NCBI GenBank assembly: GCA_030407315.1
Contig: JALQPE010001720.1
Location: forward strand, 1-64,000
DNA from: Asparagopsis taxiformis
Lineage: Eukaryota > Rhodophyta > Florideophyceae > Bonnemaisoniales > Bonnemaisoniaceae
Direction of reading: 5' to 3'
DNA length: 64,000 nt
Shown here: in pieces, positions 33,467 through 44,157 of the stretch
Layout of the letters: every line of letters begins with the position of its first letter
Numbering within the stretch: position 1 is the first letter of the stretch
Position numbers and translations under genes: made by a program
Notes under the pieces: model-generated
The model's database searches: none
Told to the model about the DNA's origin: nothing
The model's input: the letters and a program-made list of their open reading frames with translations, nothing else

Positions 33467-35668
33467 CTATTCGAAAGCAGATAGACACTCTTTGATTCTT
33501 TTTACACTGTCAACAGAAAGTGTTTTGTCTCGTTTCAGTTTGTTCAGTCGTACAAGGACTGTGTTGACACTTATTTCGGAGCTCCACTCTCGTTTGTTTG
33601 GTAACATCGCTTTTCTGTATTTTGACGCGAATGGATCCTTTCCATCCCCATAAGCTTCCAGCCAAAGCACTTCCAATGTATGAATTACACCATTTATTTC
33701 TGTTTGAGCTTGTTCCAGTGACCAAAGCAAGCCAAAATGGACAGTTGTCTTCGGTTGTCCTGACAGCTACTATGTCGTTCTCGGAGTAGCAGTAATTGAT
33801 CACCACCTCTTCTTCACCCTCCGAAGATTCACTTCCAGCAGGATTTGAACTATTGATCTGAGTGGTACGGGGAATATGGCTTGATAAGGATTCAGGTGAT
33901 AGAAATCTGTTCCAGTGCATGGGATCTTCTCGAATAAAATATATAGTGTCCCGAAGTTCTTCAAGCTCTTTCATTTTTGCTGAATCTGCAATTCGAGACT
34001 CTGCAGCAGCTATTCCCCTAGATACCTCCGCGAAGTTGTCAGGAGGAGTAGTAATAGTTGGTGGAGAGGAGAAAATATCCGGAGTGAACTTAAGAAATCC
34101 TCCAGAGCCGTCTTCACGTATGGGCTCCCACTCAGAATCCGATGTCTCTTTAACAGAAACTGTAGTTCGCACCCTCTCATACTGACTCCTGGGTGTCCCT
34201 GAATCTAGTGAGAAACGAAAGAATCTCCAGTGGGAGAACGGAGCCATTTCTACCAAGCACTTAGACGCTTCGAAGAGAGCGGAAGCATTGATAGCATGAA
34301 GCATATGGTTCACATACGGTCTTGGAGTGTAGGATTCAGACAGTTCATGCAGCAAATCCGTCAAAGTGATTGCAGAATGTGTTCGGAGACGTATTGATGT
34401 GCAAGAAAAGGCTTGGTCGATATCTTCATGAGTATGGCCTACGGGTAGGAAGGATACATGTGCCTCTTCAAAAACTTCTGAAGAAACTAAGCACTCGATG
34501 TACGAAAGGAAATATCGATTCTTATTCTCACGCGTGCAATTGTCCACCTGTACGAGAAGCACATTAGGTAACCTTCCTTCCATAGCTTTTCTCGATAACC
34601 AGCGATGTATCCCTTCGATCACATGATTGGCACCTGTTTTGTGTTCGCCAGTCATCGTCAGGAGCATAAGTTTGTTAGGTGAAGCGTGCTCCAGTATGCC
34701 TGTCAGATGGACTCCAATTTTGTGACCGCGTTGAGTTTCCTTTGTCTCATGAGGCCAATGTGGTAACTCATAGCCACTCTGAGACGCTCCATCAATTATT
34801 ATACTCGCATACTTTTGTGGGGGGTTCTTGCAGCATCCCTGTTCTTATAGTAATGCATACGTTCTCTCTCAACAAAGCGGTAATGCGCAGATTGCATGTC
34901 GCGCAGCTTATCAGTCCTTGCACGGTCCATCCAAGCTTCTCCAAGCTCTTGTCTTAGTTTCTCGCATATATCGCACATTGAGAATCGATGTACACGCCTA
35001 CATTTTATACTCCTACAGAACGCTTTCCAAGTTGAGATGAAGTACGAGTATGTAGGAACTGGGAGTAAATTTCCAGATCCATCGTGTTCTCTCCAATGTC
35101 TTCTGAAGTGCTCATACACCTGTCTTTTTTCGAAGTAAGGCAGATGCATCTCATCTGAATCAGGCATCCTGTTGGCTGTGCTGGCTGCTAGGTTCTCTAT
35201 GTAGGCCCTGAAGGAATCCCTTAACGTCTCTCTAGCACCAAGTATTGGCATGCGCACTATTGCCTTTGAACCTCCTGCCTTCGGTGTTTCTTTTACAGCA
35301 CATTGGAGGAACCTCGACATGCTAAATCCAAGATCCAGAAACCTGGAACACACTGGGAGGCCATCGAAGAAAAATTTCTTTTTCATTCGGTTAGAAACAT
35401 GAATTGTGCGTAGCATTGTATTCAAAGATAGTTTCCTTTCTGCTTGAGACATCAACATAAATATCTTTCTTTGAGCTTTGAAGTAGCTTTCGTTCACTCT
35501 TGAGAAGCACTTTCTACCCCTACAACATTTCCACCCAGATAAATCGAGCCTCAAAGTTTCTTCAGCCAGTCTCTTCCGTTTTGCTTGAAGCTCAGAGGTA
35601 TTCTTAACCGGTTTGTCCCTATGGATCAAAGCATAATCATTTTCCCTATCCTCCGAATAGAGAAACAT
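33467..35668 (-). pseudogene. DUF7869-type protein gene with two frameshifts
   Basis: The N-terminal piece (34799-35668, 289 aa) has a Cys-rich start (CCRGRKC) and the CDICEKL motif. A C6 run near 34830 is one C short; beyond it the frame continues with SIIIDGASQSGYELPHW, then (34667 on) VLLVQVDNCTRENKN and FLPVGHTHEDIDQAFS, the signature of DUF7869 proteins that are multicopy in many invertebrates and algae. A second shift near 33725 moves the C-terminus to the frame 33467-33730 (EVLWLEAYG...DPFASKY). The acidic positions are spaced as in RNase H-like transposases, but activity is unproven for the family. Intact length would be about 730 residues. Confidence 0.75.
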
Positions 35669-36369
35669 GAGAAAAAGTTTTCGTGAATGCTAGTGAGAAA
35701 ATTTTCCAGTCAAAGCTTGATAGACGATGCAAGCGGGGATCGTTAACCGAATTCAGAATTGAGAAGAAGTTTACGTATAGAAAAAAGTTAGATGGGGAAA
35801 AATGGGTATTTCCAGTCATTAGCTTTACCAATGCGAGAAATTATCGTAGCAGTTGCACCACTCGCTTTGGAGGGAGTCAAGTCAAAAATTTTCAAATGGA
35901 AGTCTAGGATTACTGAACGGTATTCTCTGTGGTATGCAAAGCCCTTTCATGACTCTGCACCGTAGGTATCCTAGAAATGAAAAGACATTTTGGCCCCACG
36001 TAGTTCCATTGTGATGCGGGCAGAGTATCAACAGAGGCCGATGTACGCTTTTACTAGCTTTTTGCGTGAACGATTACGCATTTATACATCATTTTACTCA
36101 AAGAAAAAGCTTCAGATTGCTACAGTTGGGGTTGGCTTGCGTGATATCAAATGGATCTCTCATAAATTCTCAATTGTACTCATAGTTCGAGACTTGGCCT
36201 AGGCCAAAGAGTCTGCATGGATGGTGCAGTGAAGTGCGAGCCGTAGTGACTCCTGAATTTCCCCAGAACCTATATCATATTTTCACAGTATCCAATCACT
36301 AGGGTAACAAATTTATGTCTGATGATCACACGATTATAAGAGATGGTGGACGGAATAGTATTTTAACAA
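35669..36369. other. Unassigned spacer
   Basis: No ORF with recognisable similarity. It ends at TTTTTAACAA next to the inverted element-A LTR. Confidence 0.4.
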
Positions 36370-37055
36370 TGTCGTACCGCCTGGCGGTCCTCGCCGATCG
36401 AGGCGTGTCGCTTCCCTATTGGGTACCCACTTAAGGGATGTGCCAATCACAAGGCACCAGCCAACTGGCGTGTTTCCTATACTTGGGACAAGCTAAGGCT
36501 GACAAATAACCCTATCCGGGCCCATCGGCCCCGGCCAAGACCCCACAAGGGGCAAATTTCTAACTTAAGCTAACCAGCTGTACATTACAATGTAAGCCTA
36601 ACTGGCAATAACCTCGCGGGTAGGCGAGTGCCGTTAACTGGGCTCTGGTTGGTCAATAACTGGATATTTATTCCTAACCACTAACCCTAGCTTACAGTAG
36701 ACTTAGGATAAATACGCCACTGGAATAGCCAGTAGGCACGGTTTCTAGAGTAACGTAAACTCAAGTGGAATTACGACCCATTGGAACAGTGTTCGCATAC
36801 CTATTGTTCAACCCCTCTCCGGGAAAACCTTAGGGTTAGCCAACAGCTCGACGGATTACGTCACTCGCTCTATCCATACGCCTCTCGCGTGAGCACCCCT
36901 TCGTCGCACAACCCCCTCCGGGTAACGACACCTTCTCTCTTACGAGACTACCCGCCGGGTACCTATAAGGTTCATCTGCTCTACCACTTCCTCTACCGAG
37001 GCTCGGGACACCTGTCGGGTGGTTTGCCGCTCTAGCGGATTTTCTACCTGCTACA
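36370..37055 (+). repeat. Element A copy 3, 5' LTR
   Basis: 686 bp from TGTCGTACC to CTGCTACA, the reverse complement of 62228-62913, apparently without differences apart from isolated bases. Confidence 0.93.
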
Positions 37056-37056
37056 T

Positions 37057-37074
37057 TGGTCTCTCGACCTAGAA
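37057..37074 (+). other. Primer-binding site, element A copy 3
   Basis: TGGTCTCTCGACCTAGAA, one base after the LTR; complementary to a tRNA 3' end with CCA. Confidence 0.75.
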
Positions 37075-37132
37075 CCTTGTACCCTCGGGTAAGTCTCTTT
37101 GAGAGAAATTTTCCTTCACAATCATCTTCACG

Positions 37133-38235
37133 ATGCCTCGTAACCCTACAACGGGACCCTCTAGTGAGGACATAGCGCCTGCCAGCGACTTATCCGATTC
37201 GGATCTGATCGCCGAAGAAGGCGTGGTGATTAACACCCTGCAAGATCGGGCTGACCGAATCTTCAACGAACGGTTGGAAGAATTCAAGGCTGAATTCAGC
37301 ACCGTCGTCGAGAAGACTGTTCAAGACCGCAGGGCGGAAATCGTAGACGCTACGGTCGAAACCGTCATGGAACTGGTCGAGCCAAAGCTGATGGCCGCCA
37401 GCCGAGAAGCCACCCAAGATCGGGACGCCGAGTTCCTAGCGGAAACCTGGAATCAGGTCAAAGCCGAATTCGCTAAACGCGTATCCCGTTTGGAAACTCG
37501 TCTGGAGGAGCTTTCGATTCACGGCTTTAATGCCAGTCCATTAGGACAACAGGAGTTTCCTGCTCGCCGCATCCGATCGGCTGATTTCCCTGACCCTACA
37601 TCCGGTAGGGAGGAAGAAGAAGATCCCCGATTGGATCAAGTCGCAGAAGCAACCCGACATCTGTCCGACTGTGTCGACGCCCTCGCCGAATCACTATCCC
37701 AAACAGGGAATATCTCTCGCACGAGACAGCACACTCGTGCCACCGGATCTGCACCGGAAAACCCCTCGTGGGACGATGAAGAAGGACCTCTTGAGGAAGG
37801 CTTAGTGCCTTTGAAGGCCCGCGAACCTGCGTTCGACCTAGTGGTCTCCTATCGGTACTACCGACTCAAGAACAAGTCCCTAACGACCGACACCCCAATG
37901 GGGAAAACAAGAAGCTTGTATAAGCTAACGGAGAAGATCCGTAATTTCAACGCGTCATTCACGCCGTTCGATGGTACGGAACCCATCGATATCCTCCAGT
38001 TCCTCGCGGAATTTCAAGATGCATGTGATTCATGCGGAGTCTCGGAGGGAGAAGCTACCAAGTTACTCAAGTATTTCCTAGAAGGAGAACCTCAAAGGTT
38101 TATCGCCGCCGAGGCGCGAAAGCGCAAGCTTCTCAACCATTTGCATCAGCAGATCACTTGGCCGCAAGCCGTTAACGCCCTTCTGGCTCGCTACGCAACA
38201 GACAACGTCCTAGCGGACGCTTATGACGCGGTAAC
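37133..38235 (+). pseudogene. gag: Gag of element A copy 3, truncated
   Basis: The first 367 codons match the intact gag at 13262-15187, including WPQAVNALLARYATDN; the zinc knuckle is lost. The frame runs on into the copia LTR and stops at 38329, giving a 398-aa fusion reading frame with no expected function. Confidence 0.9.
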
Positions 38236-38719
38236 TGTTGAAACGAATTGGTCGCTTACCGAGCGTTTATTGAATCTGCGAGCTCACTACATTATTTGTA
38301 TTCTCGCCGAGGTGCGCCGGCGGTGCTAAGGACAGCCTGTTCATGGCTGCTCCAGACAGACTGTCACTGACAGTCTGTCCTAGCAAACACCCGCTGCCAA
38401 TCTGGTACACGTGGGCTTCTCTATCATATCACCCACACGTGTACACTTATCATAACATTTTCCCTCTGCCATGATGGCAACCCATCCTGGCTTTTCTAAT
38501 TACTAATTGAAAGTATGACAAACAAATTGAAACTTCAGACGCTATTATCTCCATGAAGAAAGGTCGTAGAAGCTTCGGAGAAGTTGCTACCCGACTAATT
38601 CGGGCACGCTGAACACGATGAGATAGGTTTGGAGCGCCTAGAGCACTCCTAGGAGAAATCGAGGGTCAAAGTTTACTCACGTAATTGAGCCCCTCAGGGC
38701 CAATTCCAGTGCTTCAACA
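38236..38719 (-). repeat. Copia 3' LTR
   Basis: 484 bp, plus-strand ends TGTTGAAACG and GCTTCAACA. It interrupts gag of element A copy 3. Confidence 0.93.
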
Positions 38720-41700
38720 CTCCCCCTCTTTGACCTTCTCGATTAATGATTTGGTAGTTACCCCCATAAGTTCACGAAGCTTGACGAACTGAATCCTTTG
38801 CAGAGGCTTAGTGAGGACATCCGCTACCATATCAGATGTTGGACAGTAGTCGATATCGAACATCCCTTCGAGGAGGCAATCCCGGACAAAGTGATACCGA
38901 ATGTCGATATGCTTTGTGCGGGTTCCAGAAGCATCGTTCCTAGCCATTTTGATAGATCCTTGATTATCCACATTGATGAGGATAGGATCTGCAGGATTTG
39001 TACTGCTGCTGAAACCAACGATGTTTCTCAGCCAGATTGCCTCCTTCACTGCTGCACTGAGAGCCATGTATTCGGCTTCTGAGGAAGACTGGGCTACACA
39101 GCCTTGCTTACGAGACTTCCAGCTCACCGCTCCTCCAGCCATCTTGAAGACATAGCCACTGGTCGACTTCCGGTTGATAGTACAACCGCCCCAGTCCGAG
39201 TCGCTGTACCCGACTGGTGCAAGTGTTGCTGTAGCTCTGTACATCACGCCAAAGTCCCGTGTACCAGCGATGTAGCGCAGGACACGTTTAACGGCTACCC
39301 AGAGAGCTTTTGTCGGGGCCTCAACGAACTGTGCAAGTCTCCCAACAGCAAATGCGATGTCAGGGCGAGTTCCCACCGCTAGGTACATCAGGCTGCCAAT
39401 TGCTCTGCGATAGAGCGTAGAGTCGATGGGCTCAGTTTCGGTATCCGCGACGGAGATCTGAGCTTGCATTGGCGTAACAACGGGACTTGCGTTTTCCATT
39501 CCAAACCGTTCCAATACCTTTTCAGCGTAGCGAGACTGATTCAAGTGTAGCAGTCCTTTGGAGGTGTTGCGCGCAATCTCTAGGCCAAGACATACCCGAG
39601 CTCTACCACAATCCTTCATCTCGAAACGCTTGCTGAACTCTGTTTTCAGCTCATCCAACATATCTCTACTGCTTGAAGCAAGAAGAATATCGTCGACGTA
39701 TAGTGCAATGATGATCATAGAGTCGTCACGATACCTGACATAGAAACATGGATCGTACGGAGAGCTCTGGAAGTCGAGCTGTGAAATGAGAAAGTCATCG
39801 ATCTTAGCATGCCACTGCCTCGGAGCTTGTTTGAGTCCGTATAGAGCCTTTTGCAGTTTGCAGACATGGTCTGGATGCTTCGAGTCGATGAATCCCTCCG
39901 GCTGCTCCATGAAGATGTCCTGCTCGAGATCTCCGTAGAGAAAGGCTGTTTTGACGTCCATTTGGTCGCAGTGCAAATCGTGGTGGACAGTGAGCGCAAA
40001 GAACATGCGAAGGGTACAGAACTGGACAACAGGGGCATAAGTCTCGGAGTAGTCGATGCCGTACTTCTGCTGGAATCCTCGAGTTACGAGTCGAGCTTTG
40101 TGTTTGATCGAGTGCTCACCAGTTTCACTGACAACATCTTTGCGTTTGAAGACCCACTTCGAAGTGAGGAGGTTGAGAGCTTCACTGCGGGGGACCAGAA
40201 TCCAGGTGCCATTTGCTTCGAGGGAATCCATCTCGGACTGAATGGCCTCAATCCAGAGATCTTTCTCCTCCCCCTTGGTCACCTCAGTGAAGGTAAGAAG
40301 ATGTTCCGGAGTGGTATCAGCAGTAGTGGAGACAAGGGCAGTTGTTTTCCACCACTCACCCGGAGGTTTACGAGATCGAGAAGATTTACGCGGAGCGTTA
40401 AGGAGAGACTCATCAGTAGATGCTGAGGGAGTTGGTGGAGGAGATTGAGGTTGTGGAGCGTTGGTGTCAGAGTCAGAGTCCGAATGGGATGAAGGAGGAG
40501 TATCCTGTTTGGTAGAGAGACCAGACTTGCTGTCTCCATCCCATGGCTCAGTATTGGACTCAGAAGCAGCATCAACGCTGTTGTAGTCTGTATCAGAAGA
40601 TGCCAAACGCTTCTTCTGCAGCTCGTCGAACACTACGTCTCGCGACACAACGACCTTTTCATTTGCTGTGTCCCATAGTTTGTAGGCTTTCTGGGAGCTT
40701 GCGTATCCAAGCATAATTGCTTCCTTTGCCCGCAAATCAAGGGTCTGAAGAAGTTTATCAGGCGTTTTGTACCAGCATCTACTTCCGAACGTTCGCATAT
40801 GAGCAATACTCGGTTTCCTACCATACCAGATCTCATACGGAGTATTTCCAGTTGGCAGGGAGCGGCTGGTGACACGGTTACGAATGTAGGCAGCACAGGA
40901 GAGTGCTTCTGCCCAGAACTCGGATGGGGTGCTGCTGTGATGGAGCATGGCACGAATTTGATCTTTGAGGGTTCTGTTCATTCTCTCTGCCACACCATTC
41001 TGTTGCGGAGTGTATGCACAGGTGGTCTGACGTTTGATGCCTTTGCTGTCGAGGAAGGAGGTAAAGTCGTTTGAGAAGAACTCTCCCCCTCCATCCGAGC
41101 GTAGTTGGCGGAGTTTAAAACCAGTTTGCGTTTCAGCAATGCGCAGGAATCTCTGGAAGGAGTCGAAGCAATCGGACTTACGGTGGAGCGGGTATACCGT
41201 TAGCCATCGGGACTTGTCATCGATGAATGTCACAAAGTATCGAGCTCCCCCTTTCGAGAGTACTTCCATCGGCCCTGCCAGATCTGTGTGAACCAACTGG
41301 AGTAGCTCAGATGCTCTCGTTTCGGAGAGCTTTGGAATAGCTGCTCGGGGCATTTTGCCGGTTATGCATCCTTCACATGGGGCACCTGCATCTGATTTCT
41401 GAGATTTGATTCGGAGGCCCTTCACGGCAGATAGCTGTTCCATGCGTGAGATACCGGACTTGTTGACATGCCCGAGCCGCTCGTGCCAGAGCTGTAGCGA
41501 GGCCACACAGGCTGTTTGCTGCACATGGTCTTTTGGGGCCTCTGACGAGAAGAGATCAATGGCATAGAGTCCCTTGCTTCTCCGTCCAGTGGCTATCGGT
41601 TTGTTGTTCTGAGTCAGGATGACTGTATTGTTATTGAACTGCACCGATATGCCTCGAGTAGTGAGGGTGCTGACGGAGATGAGAGAAAATACAAAAGAGG

Positions 41701-42796
41701 GAACGTGGAGGACGTCACGAAGTATGCACTGTTTTATTTCCCCATATAGAGAGATCATTAAACGAACATCACCACGGCCGACTGCCATTGAGGTAGACTT
41801 ATCTCCCAGAGTTACGGAGAACGGTGTTATTTCCTTATAGGAAACAAACATGGAGCGATCGAAGGTCATGTGAGAGGTGGCAGCAGAGTCTATGTACCAA
41901 GTTGATGTATGGAGAGATCCAGGAGTAGTTGACATGAGGCAAACATACTCTTTCTCTTCATCATTATGGAAAGTAGACGCGGAAACAGAGTTTGATGGAG
42001 GATTGCCTTCTGAATCGGTGAGAGTAACCATGGCAGAAGGTTTAGACCGTGCAGGCCGAGAGCGGGATGGACGGCCATACTTTTGCCAGCAATACGGTTC
42101 AGTGTGGTTGGTACGACCGCAATGAGTGCATTTCTTTCGGTTACTGCCGGGCTGTTTCCCAGACCTGGATAATAATGCAGCCGAGTCAGAAGAAGAGCTT
42201 CCAGGTTTCAAAATAGAAGCTCTACGTTCCTCCTGAAGAAGGAGACTTCGGACTTTGTCGAAGGTGAATGTAGGGTCCTCATCACCTATAGCATCAAGAG
42301 CAGTAATGAGTGTCTGGAAGGAAGAAGGAAGGCCATTGAGGACAGCCATAGCCATTTCCTTGTCGTCGATGATCACGCCCATAGAGCTCAGGACCGAGGC
42401 CATCTGTCGAACACGATTAATGTAGACGAGCATCTGTTCACCGGGCTTCATAGTGGCAGTATAGAAATCACGCCTTGCAGCTAGTTTGTTTAGGAGAGTG
42501 TGCCTTTGGTGCACGTTACAGATCTCCTGCCACATTTCCAGAGCAGTAGTGGTGTGTGAGACGTTCTTGAGCATCTCATCAGACAACGTGATCCCGATGG
42601 TCATCCGAGCAGTCTTATCTTTGCGAAGCCACTTGGACAGTGCTTCCTGGTCTGCAGGGCGTGGAGGACGTAGGTCAGGATCGATCATTTCGTCCACCTC
42701 GCGGTGTCCGAGGATGAGCTCCATCTTTTGCTTCCATGAGTGGAAGTTGGAGTAGTCCAGCTTTTCAATGCGAATGCCGGATGAAGTGCTCTCCAT
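38714..42796 (-). CDS. Copia Gag-Pol polyprotein (1360 aa, intact)
   Basis: Single frame in the Ty1/copia order. Gag (1 to about 240) ends in a CCHC knuckle, C-x2-C-x4-H-x4-C, at about 223-236. The aspartic protease has YIDSAATSH at about 300. Integrase runs from about 430 to 700, with a WHERLGH/CEGC zinc site, catalytic region HTDLAGPM, LRSDGGGEF and NGVAERMNRT. RT has DVKTAFLYGDL and YVDDILLAS at about 1032. RNase H follows from about 1150 with YSDSDWGGC, SSSEAEYMAL and HIDIRYHFVRD. Integrase before RT separates it from gypsy elements. The last two codons and the stop lie in the 3' LTR. ATG at 42796 follows the leader; no frameshift separates gag from pol. It is likely competent for transposition. 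Confidence 0.96.
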   Translation of the reverse strand: MESTSSGIRIEKLDYSNFHSWKQKMELILGHREVDEMIDPDLRPPRPADQEALSKWLRKDKTARMTIGITLSDEMLKNVSHTTTALEMWQEICNVHQRHTLLNKLAARRDFYTATMKPGEQMLVYINRVRQMASVLSSMGVIIDDKEMAMAVLNGLPSSFQTLITALDAIGDEDPTFTFDKVRSLLLQEERRASILKPGSSSSDSAALLSRSGKQPGSNRKKCTHCGRTNHTEPYCWQKYGRPSRSRPARSKPSAMVTLTDSEGNPPSNSVSASTFHNDEEKEYVCLMSTTPGSLHTSTWYIDSAATSHMTFDRSMFVSYKEITPFSVTLGDKSTSMAVGRGDVRLMISLYGEIKQCILRDVLHVPSFVFSLISVSTLTTRGISVQFNNNTVILTQNNKPIATGRRSKGLYAIDLFSSEAPKDHVQQTACVASLQLWHERLGHVNKSGISRMEQLSAVKGLRIKSQKSDAGAPCEGCITGKMPRAAIPKLSETRASELLQLVHTDLAGPMEVLSKGGARYFVTFIDDKSRWLTVYPLHRKSDCFDSFQRFLRIAETQTGFKLRQLRSDGGGEFFSNDFTSFLDSKGIKRQTTCAYTPQQNGVAERMNRTLKDQIRAMLHHSSTPSEFWAEALSCAAYIRNRVTSRSLPTGNTPYEIWYGRKPSIAHMRTFGSRCWYKTPDKLLQTLDLRAKEAIMLGYASSQKAYKLWDTANEKVVVSRDVVFDELQKKRLASSDTDYNSVDAASESNTEPWDGDSKSGLSTKQDTPPSSHSDSDSDTNAPQPQSPPPTPSASTDESLLNAPRKSSRSRKPPGEWWKTTALVSTTADTTPEHLLTFTEVTKGEEKDLWIEAIQSEMDSLEANGTWILVPRSEALNLLTSKWVFKRKDVVSETGEHSIKHKARLVTRGFQQKYGIDYSETYAPVVQFCTLRMFFALTVHHDLHCDQMDVKTAFLYGDLEQDIFMEQPEGFIDSKHPDHVCKLQKALYGLKQAPRQWHAKIDDFLISQLDFQSSPYDPCFYVRYRDDSMIIIALYVDDILLASSSRDMLDELKTEFSKRFEMKDCGRARVCLGLEIARNTSKGLLHLNQSRYAEKVLERFGMENASPVVTPMQAQISVADTETEPIDSTLYRRAIGSLMYLAVGTRPDIAFAVGRLAQFVEAPTKALWVAVKRVLRYIAGTRDFGVMYRATATLAPVGYSDSDWGGCTINRKSTSGYVFKMAGGAVSWKSRKQGCVAQSSSEAEYMALSAAVKEAIWLRNIVGFSSSTNPADPILINVDNQGSIKMARNDASGTRTKHIDIRYHFVRDCLLEGMFDIDYCPTSDMVADVLTKPLQRIQFVKLRELMGVTTKSLIEKVKEGEC
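38720..38731 (-). other. Copia polypurine tract
   Basis: The minus strand reads AAAGAGGGGGAG directly before the TGTTGAAGC start of the 3' LTR; it primes plus-strand DNA synthesis. The same tract is kept in the truncated copy at 31039-31050. Confidence 0.85.
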
Positions 42797-42980
42797 GGCT
42801 CTGGAGTAAGTCTTATCTGTTCGACCCTTCCCAAGTGGACAACCGATAGTCGTCTAGGACCAAGCTGGGATCTATAGGATAGAGACTTTTAGCTAAGAGC
42901 AAGATGAGTGGAGAACAAGAAAACAAGGTTTATCAAAGAGAAATCAGCTAGATTTCTATTGTGTCTAGAGAAGAGGAGTA

Positions 42981-43400
42981 CTACTTATCGGAGGAGGAAG
43001 AAGCCTTAGAGGCTTTAGCGGCTTTGAGAGTCTTTTCGATGCCACGGTGGCGGCTACCGCGGAGGTGGTTGTCGAACTCGCTCTGGGTGCGAACGATGAC
43101 ACCGCAGGGCTTGCAGACCTTGAGACCACCTTCCTTGAGGCGTTCGATAGTCTTCTTATGTCTAGAGCCGCTGAAGTGTGCGACTCTAGACTCGGCGGAG
43201 TTGAGAAAGACGTTGCAGTGATGGCACCTCGAGCGGTTTGCCTTCTTGTGAGCGGCGTACTTCTTCTTGTTATCCCTCCTTTCGGCGATGCTATAGGCTT
43301 TGCGGAAGACCCGGTCTTGAAGAGACTCCCCCTCGCGACGAAGCCTGGGAGGCTGCTCGTCGGTGCGCGGTTCCACGCGGTCTTCGTCACTGCTAGACAC
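42981..43400 (-). CDS. Copia leader ORF: double U1/matrin-type zinc-finger protein (139 aa)
   Basis: This ORF has the same orientation as gag-pol and lies between the 5' LTR and the gag ATG. It has two C2H2 fingers with long spacing, C-x2-C-x12-H-x5-H: C59, C62, H75, H81 and C96, C99, H112, H118, each with HxxGSRH at the end. This is the U1-C/matrin/JAZ class that binds dsRNA or RNA:DNA helices. The N-terminus is acidic and charged (MSSSDEDRVEPR), the middle is Lys/Arg-rich and the tail is Lys/Ser. Such an ORF is not part of ordinary copia elements; it may be a captured host gene or an RNA-binding accessory. The alternative is a host exon left by rearrangement, but the LTRs enclose it. Confidence 0.75.
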   Translation of the reverse strand: MSSSDEDRVEPRTDEQPPRLRREGESLQDRVFRKAYSIAERRDNKKKYAAHKKANRSRCHHCNVFLNSAESRVAHFSGSRHKKTIERLKEGGLKVCKPCGVIVRTQSEFDNHLRGSRHRGIEKTLKAAKASKASSSSDK

Positions 43401-43684
43401 TGCAGAGAGAAGAGAACAAGAGAGTTAGAAGTTATACAGATCAATACTAAGGTCTAAACCTTGAAATAGACCGAAAGGTGAAAGGTATAAACTTACTTGT
43501 GGAAACAGTTGACAATAAAACCAAACGTTCGATGAGTTTATTCGGTGATATGTAAAGGCTATAACGCTATACCGATCAGGACAAGGTCACTGTCTTACAA
43601 GAGCAGGACCGAGTTGAGAAAGGTATAGACTAGCCAATATAAAAGCAAAGGTCGATTCCACTAATTGGGCCTTGAGTGGCCCGG

Positions 43685-43764
43685 TAGCCGAGTCGGTTGG
43701 ACGGTCCACGGAGATGTACAGAGCCTTGGTTCGAGTCCCAGCAGCGACGCTGGCCAAACTTTTT
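43685..43764 (+). promoter_or_regulatory. tRNA-like pol III promoter module (A box, B box, T5)
   Basis: A box TAGCCGAGTCGG (43685-43696) and B box GGTTCGAGTCC (43728-43738) fit the pol III consensus (TRGYNNANNNGG, GGTTCGANTCC) with normal spacing, followed by TTTTT at 43760-43764. The acceptor stem cannot pair (GGCCCGG vs CAGCGAC) and the T stem has a mismatch, so it is not a working tRNA. It may be a tRNA relic or a SINE head. Confidence 0.5.
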
Positions 43765-43901
43765 CCTTCGCACGCGAACCCCAGATAAAGAATGATGTCA
43801 CCTGATGACGATGACCCAGAGACGGATGGCAAGATGACAGAGTGTCAGTGTGACACAGCGTGGATGACAGGATGTCAGTGTCAGTGACAGGATGACACAG
43901 T

Positions 43902-43978
43902 GTCGGCGCGGCGCGGCGACAGAGGTGCGGCGCGGCGACAGAGGTTGCGCGGTGGCGACAGAGGTTGCGCGGTGGCGA
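43902..43978 (+). repeat. GC-rich short tandem repeats in copia leader
   Basis: Units of 19-20 bp of the type AGAGGTTGCGCGGTGGCGAC, about three copies, preceded by CGGCG repeats; a GATGACA/GTCAGTG-rich simple repeat lies just before (about 43829-43901). Confidence 0.8.
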
Positions 43979-44157
43979 AGGAAGAACGCGGCGATGGCCG
44001 CAAGAGCGTGGAAAACACTCTACGCAAGAGCGCAGACGCGCGGGAAGGCGCAGCACGGCAGAAAGGCGAATAAACGAAAACAAGACGAAAGAGATAAGAG
44101 AACGCCGACGCAAGCGACGCACTTACCGAAGCGCGAGAGATATTGAAACGACCTACG

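Larger units (their letters stand above)
36370..38235 (+). mobile_element. Element A, copy 3: inverted, 5' LTR and partial gag only
   Basis: Opposite orientation to copies 1 and 2. LTR, PBS and the first 1103 bases of gag are present; it stops at GACGCGGTAAC where the copia LTR begins. In copies 1 and 2 the next gag bases are GCGTATACG. The rest of the element is not found on the other side of the copia. Confidence 0.92.
43401..44157 (-). other. Copia 5' leader
   Basis: Non-coding leader with a tRNA-like pol III promoter module (43685-43764, antisense to the element) and short GC-rich repeats. No further ORF with support. Confidence 0.5.

Noticed and set aside
36781..37035. 84-aa protein repeated at 15285-15539, 36781-37035 and 62248-62502
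   Set aside because: The repeats are the LTRs themselves; the ORF is carried by LTR identity and has no independent support.
37133..38329. Intact 398-aa gag-like gene
   Set aside because: The last 31 codons are copia LTR sequence; the frame is a truncated gag running into an insertion.
39851..40426. 191-aa plus-strand protein
   Set aside because: It lies opposite the RT region of the intact copia polyprotein and is a shadow frame.
43678..43757. Functional tRNA gene
   Set aside because: A and B boxes are good, but the acceptor strands (GGCCCGG and CAGCGAC) do not pair, the T stem has a mismatch and no clear anticodon arm forms.
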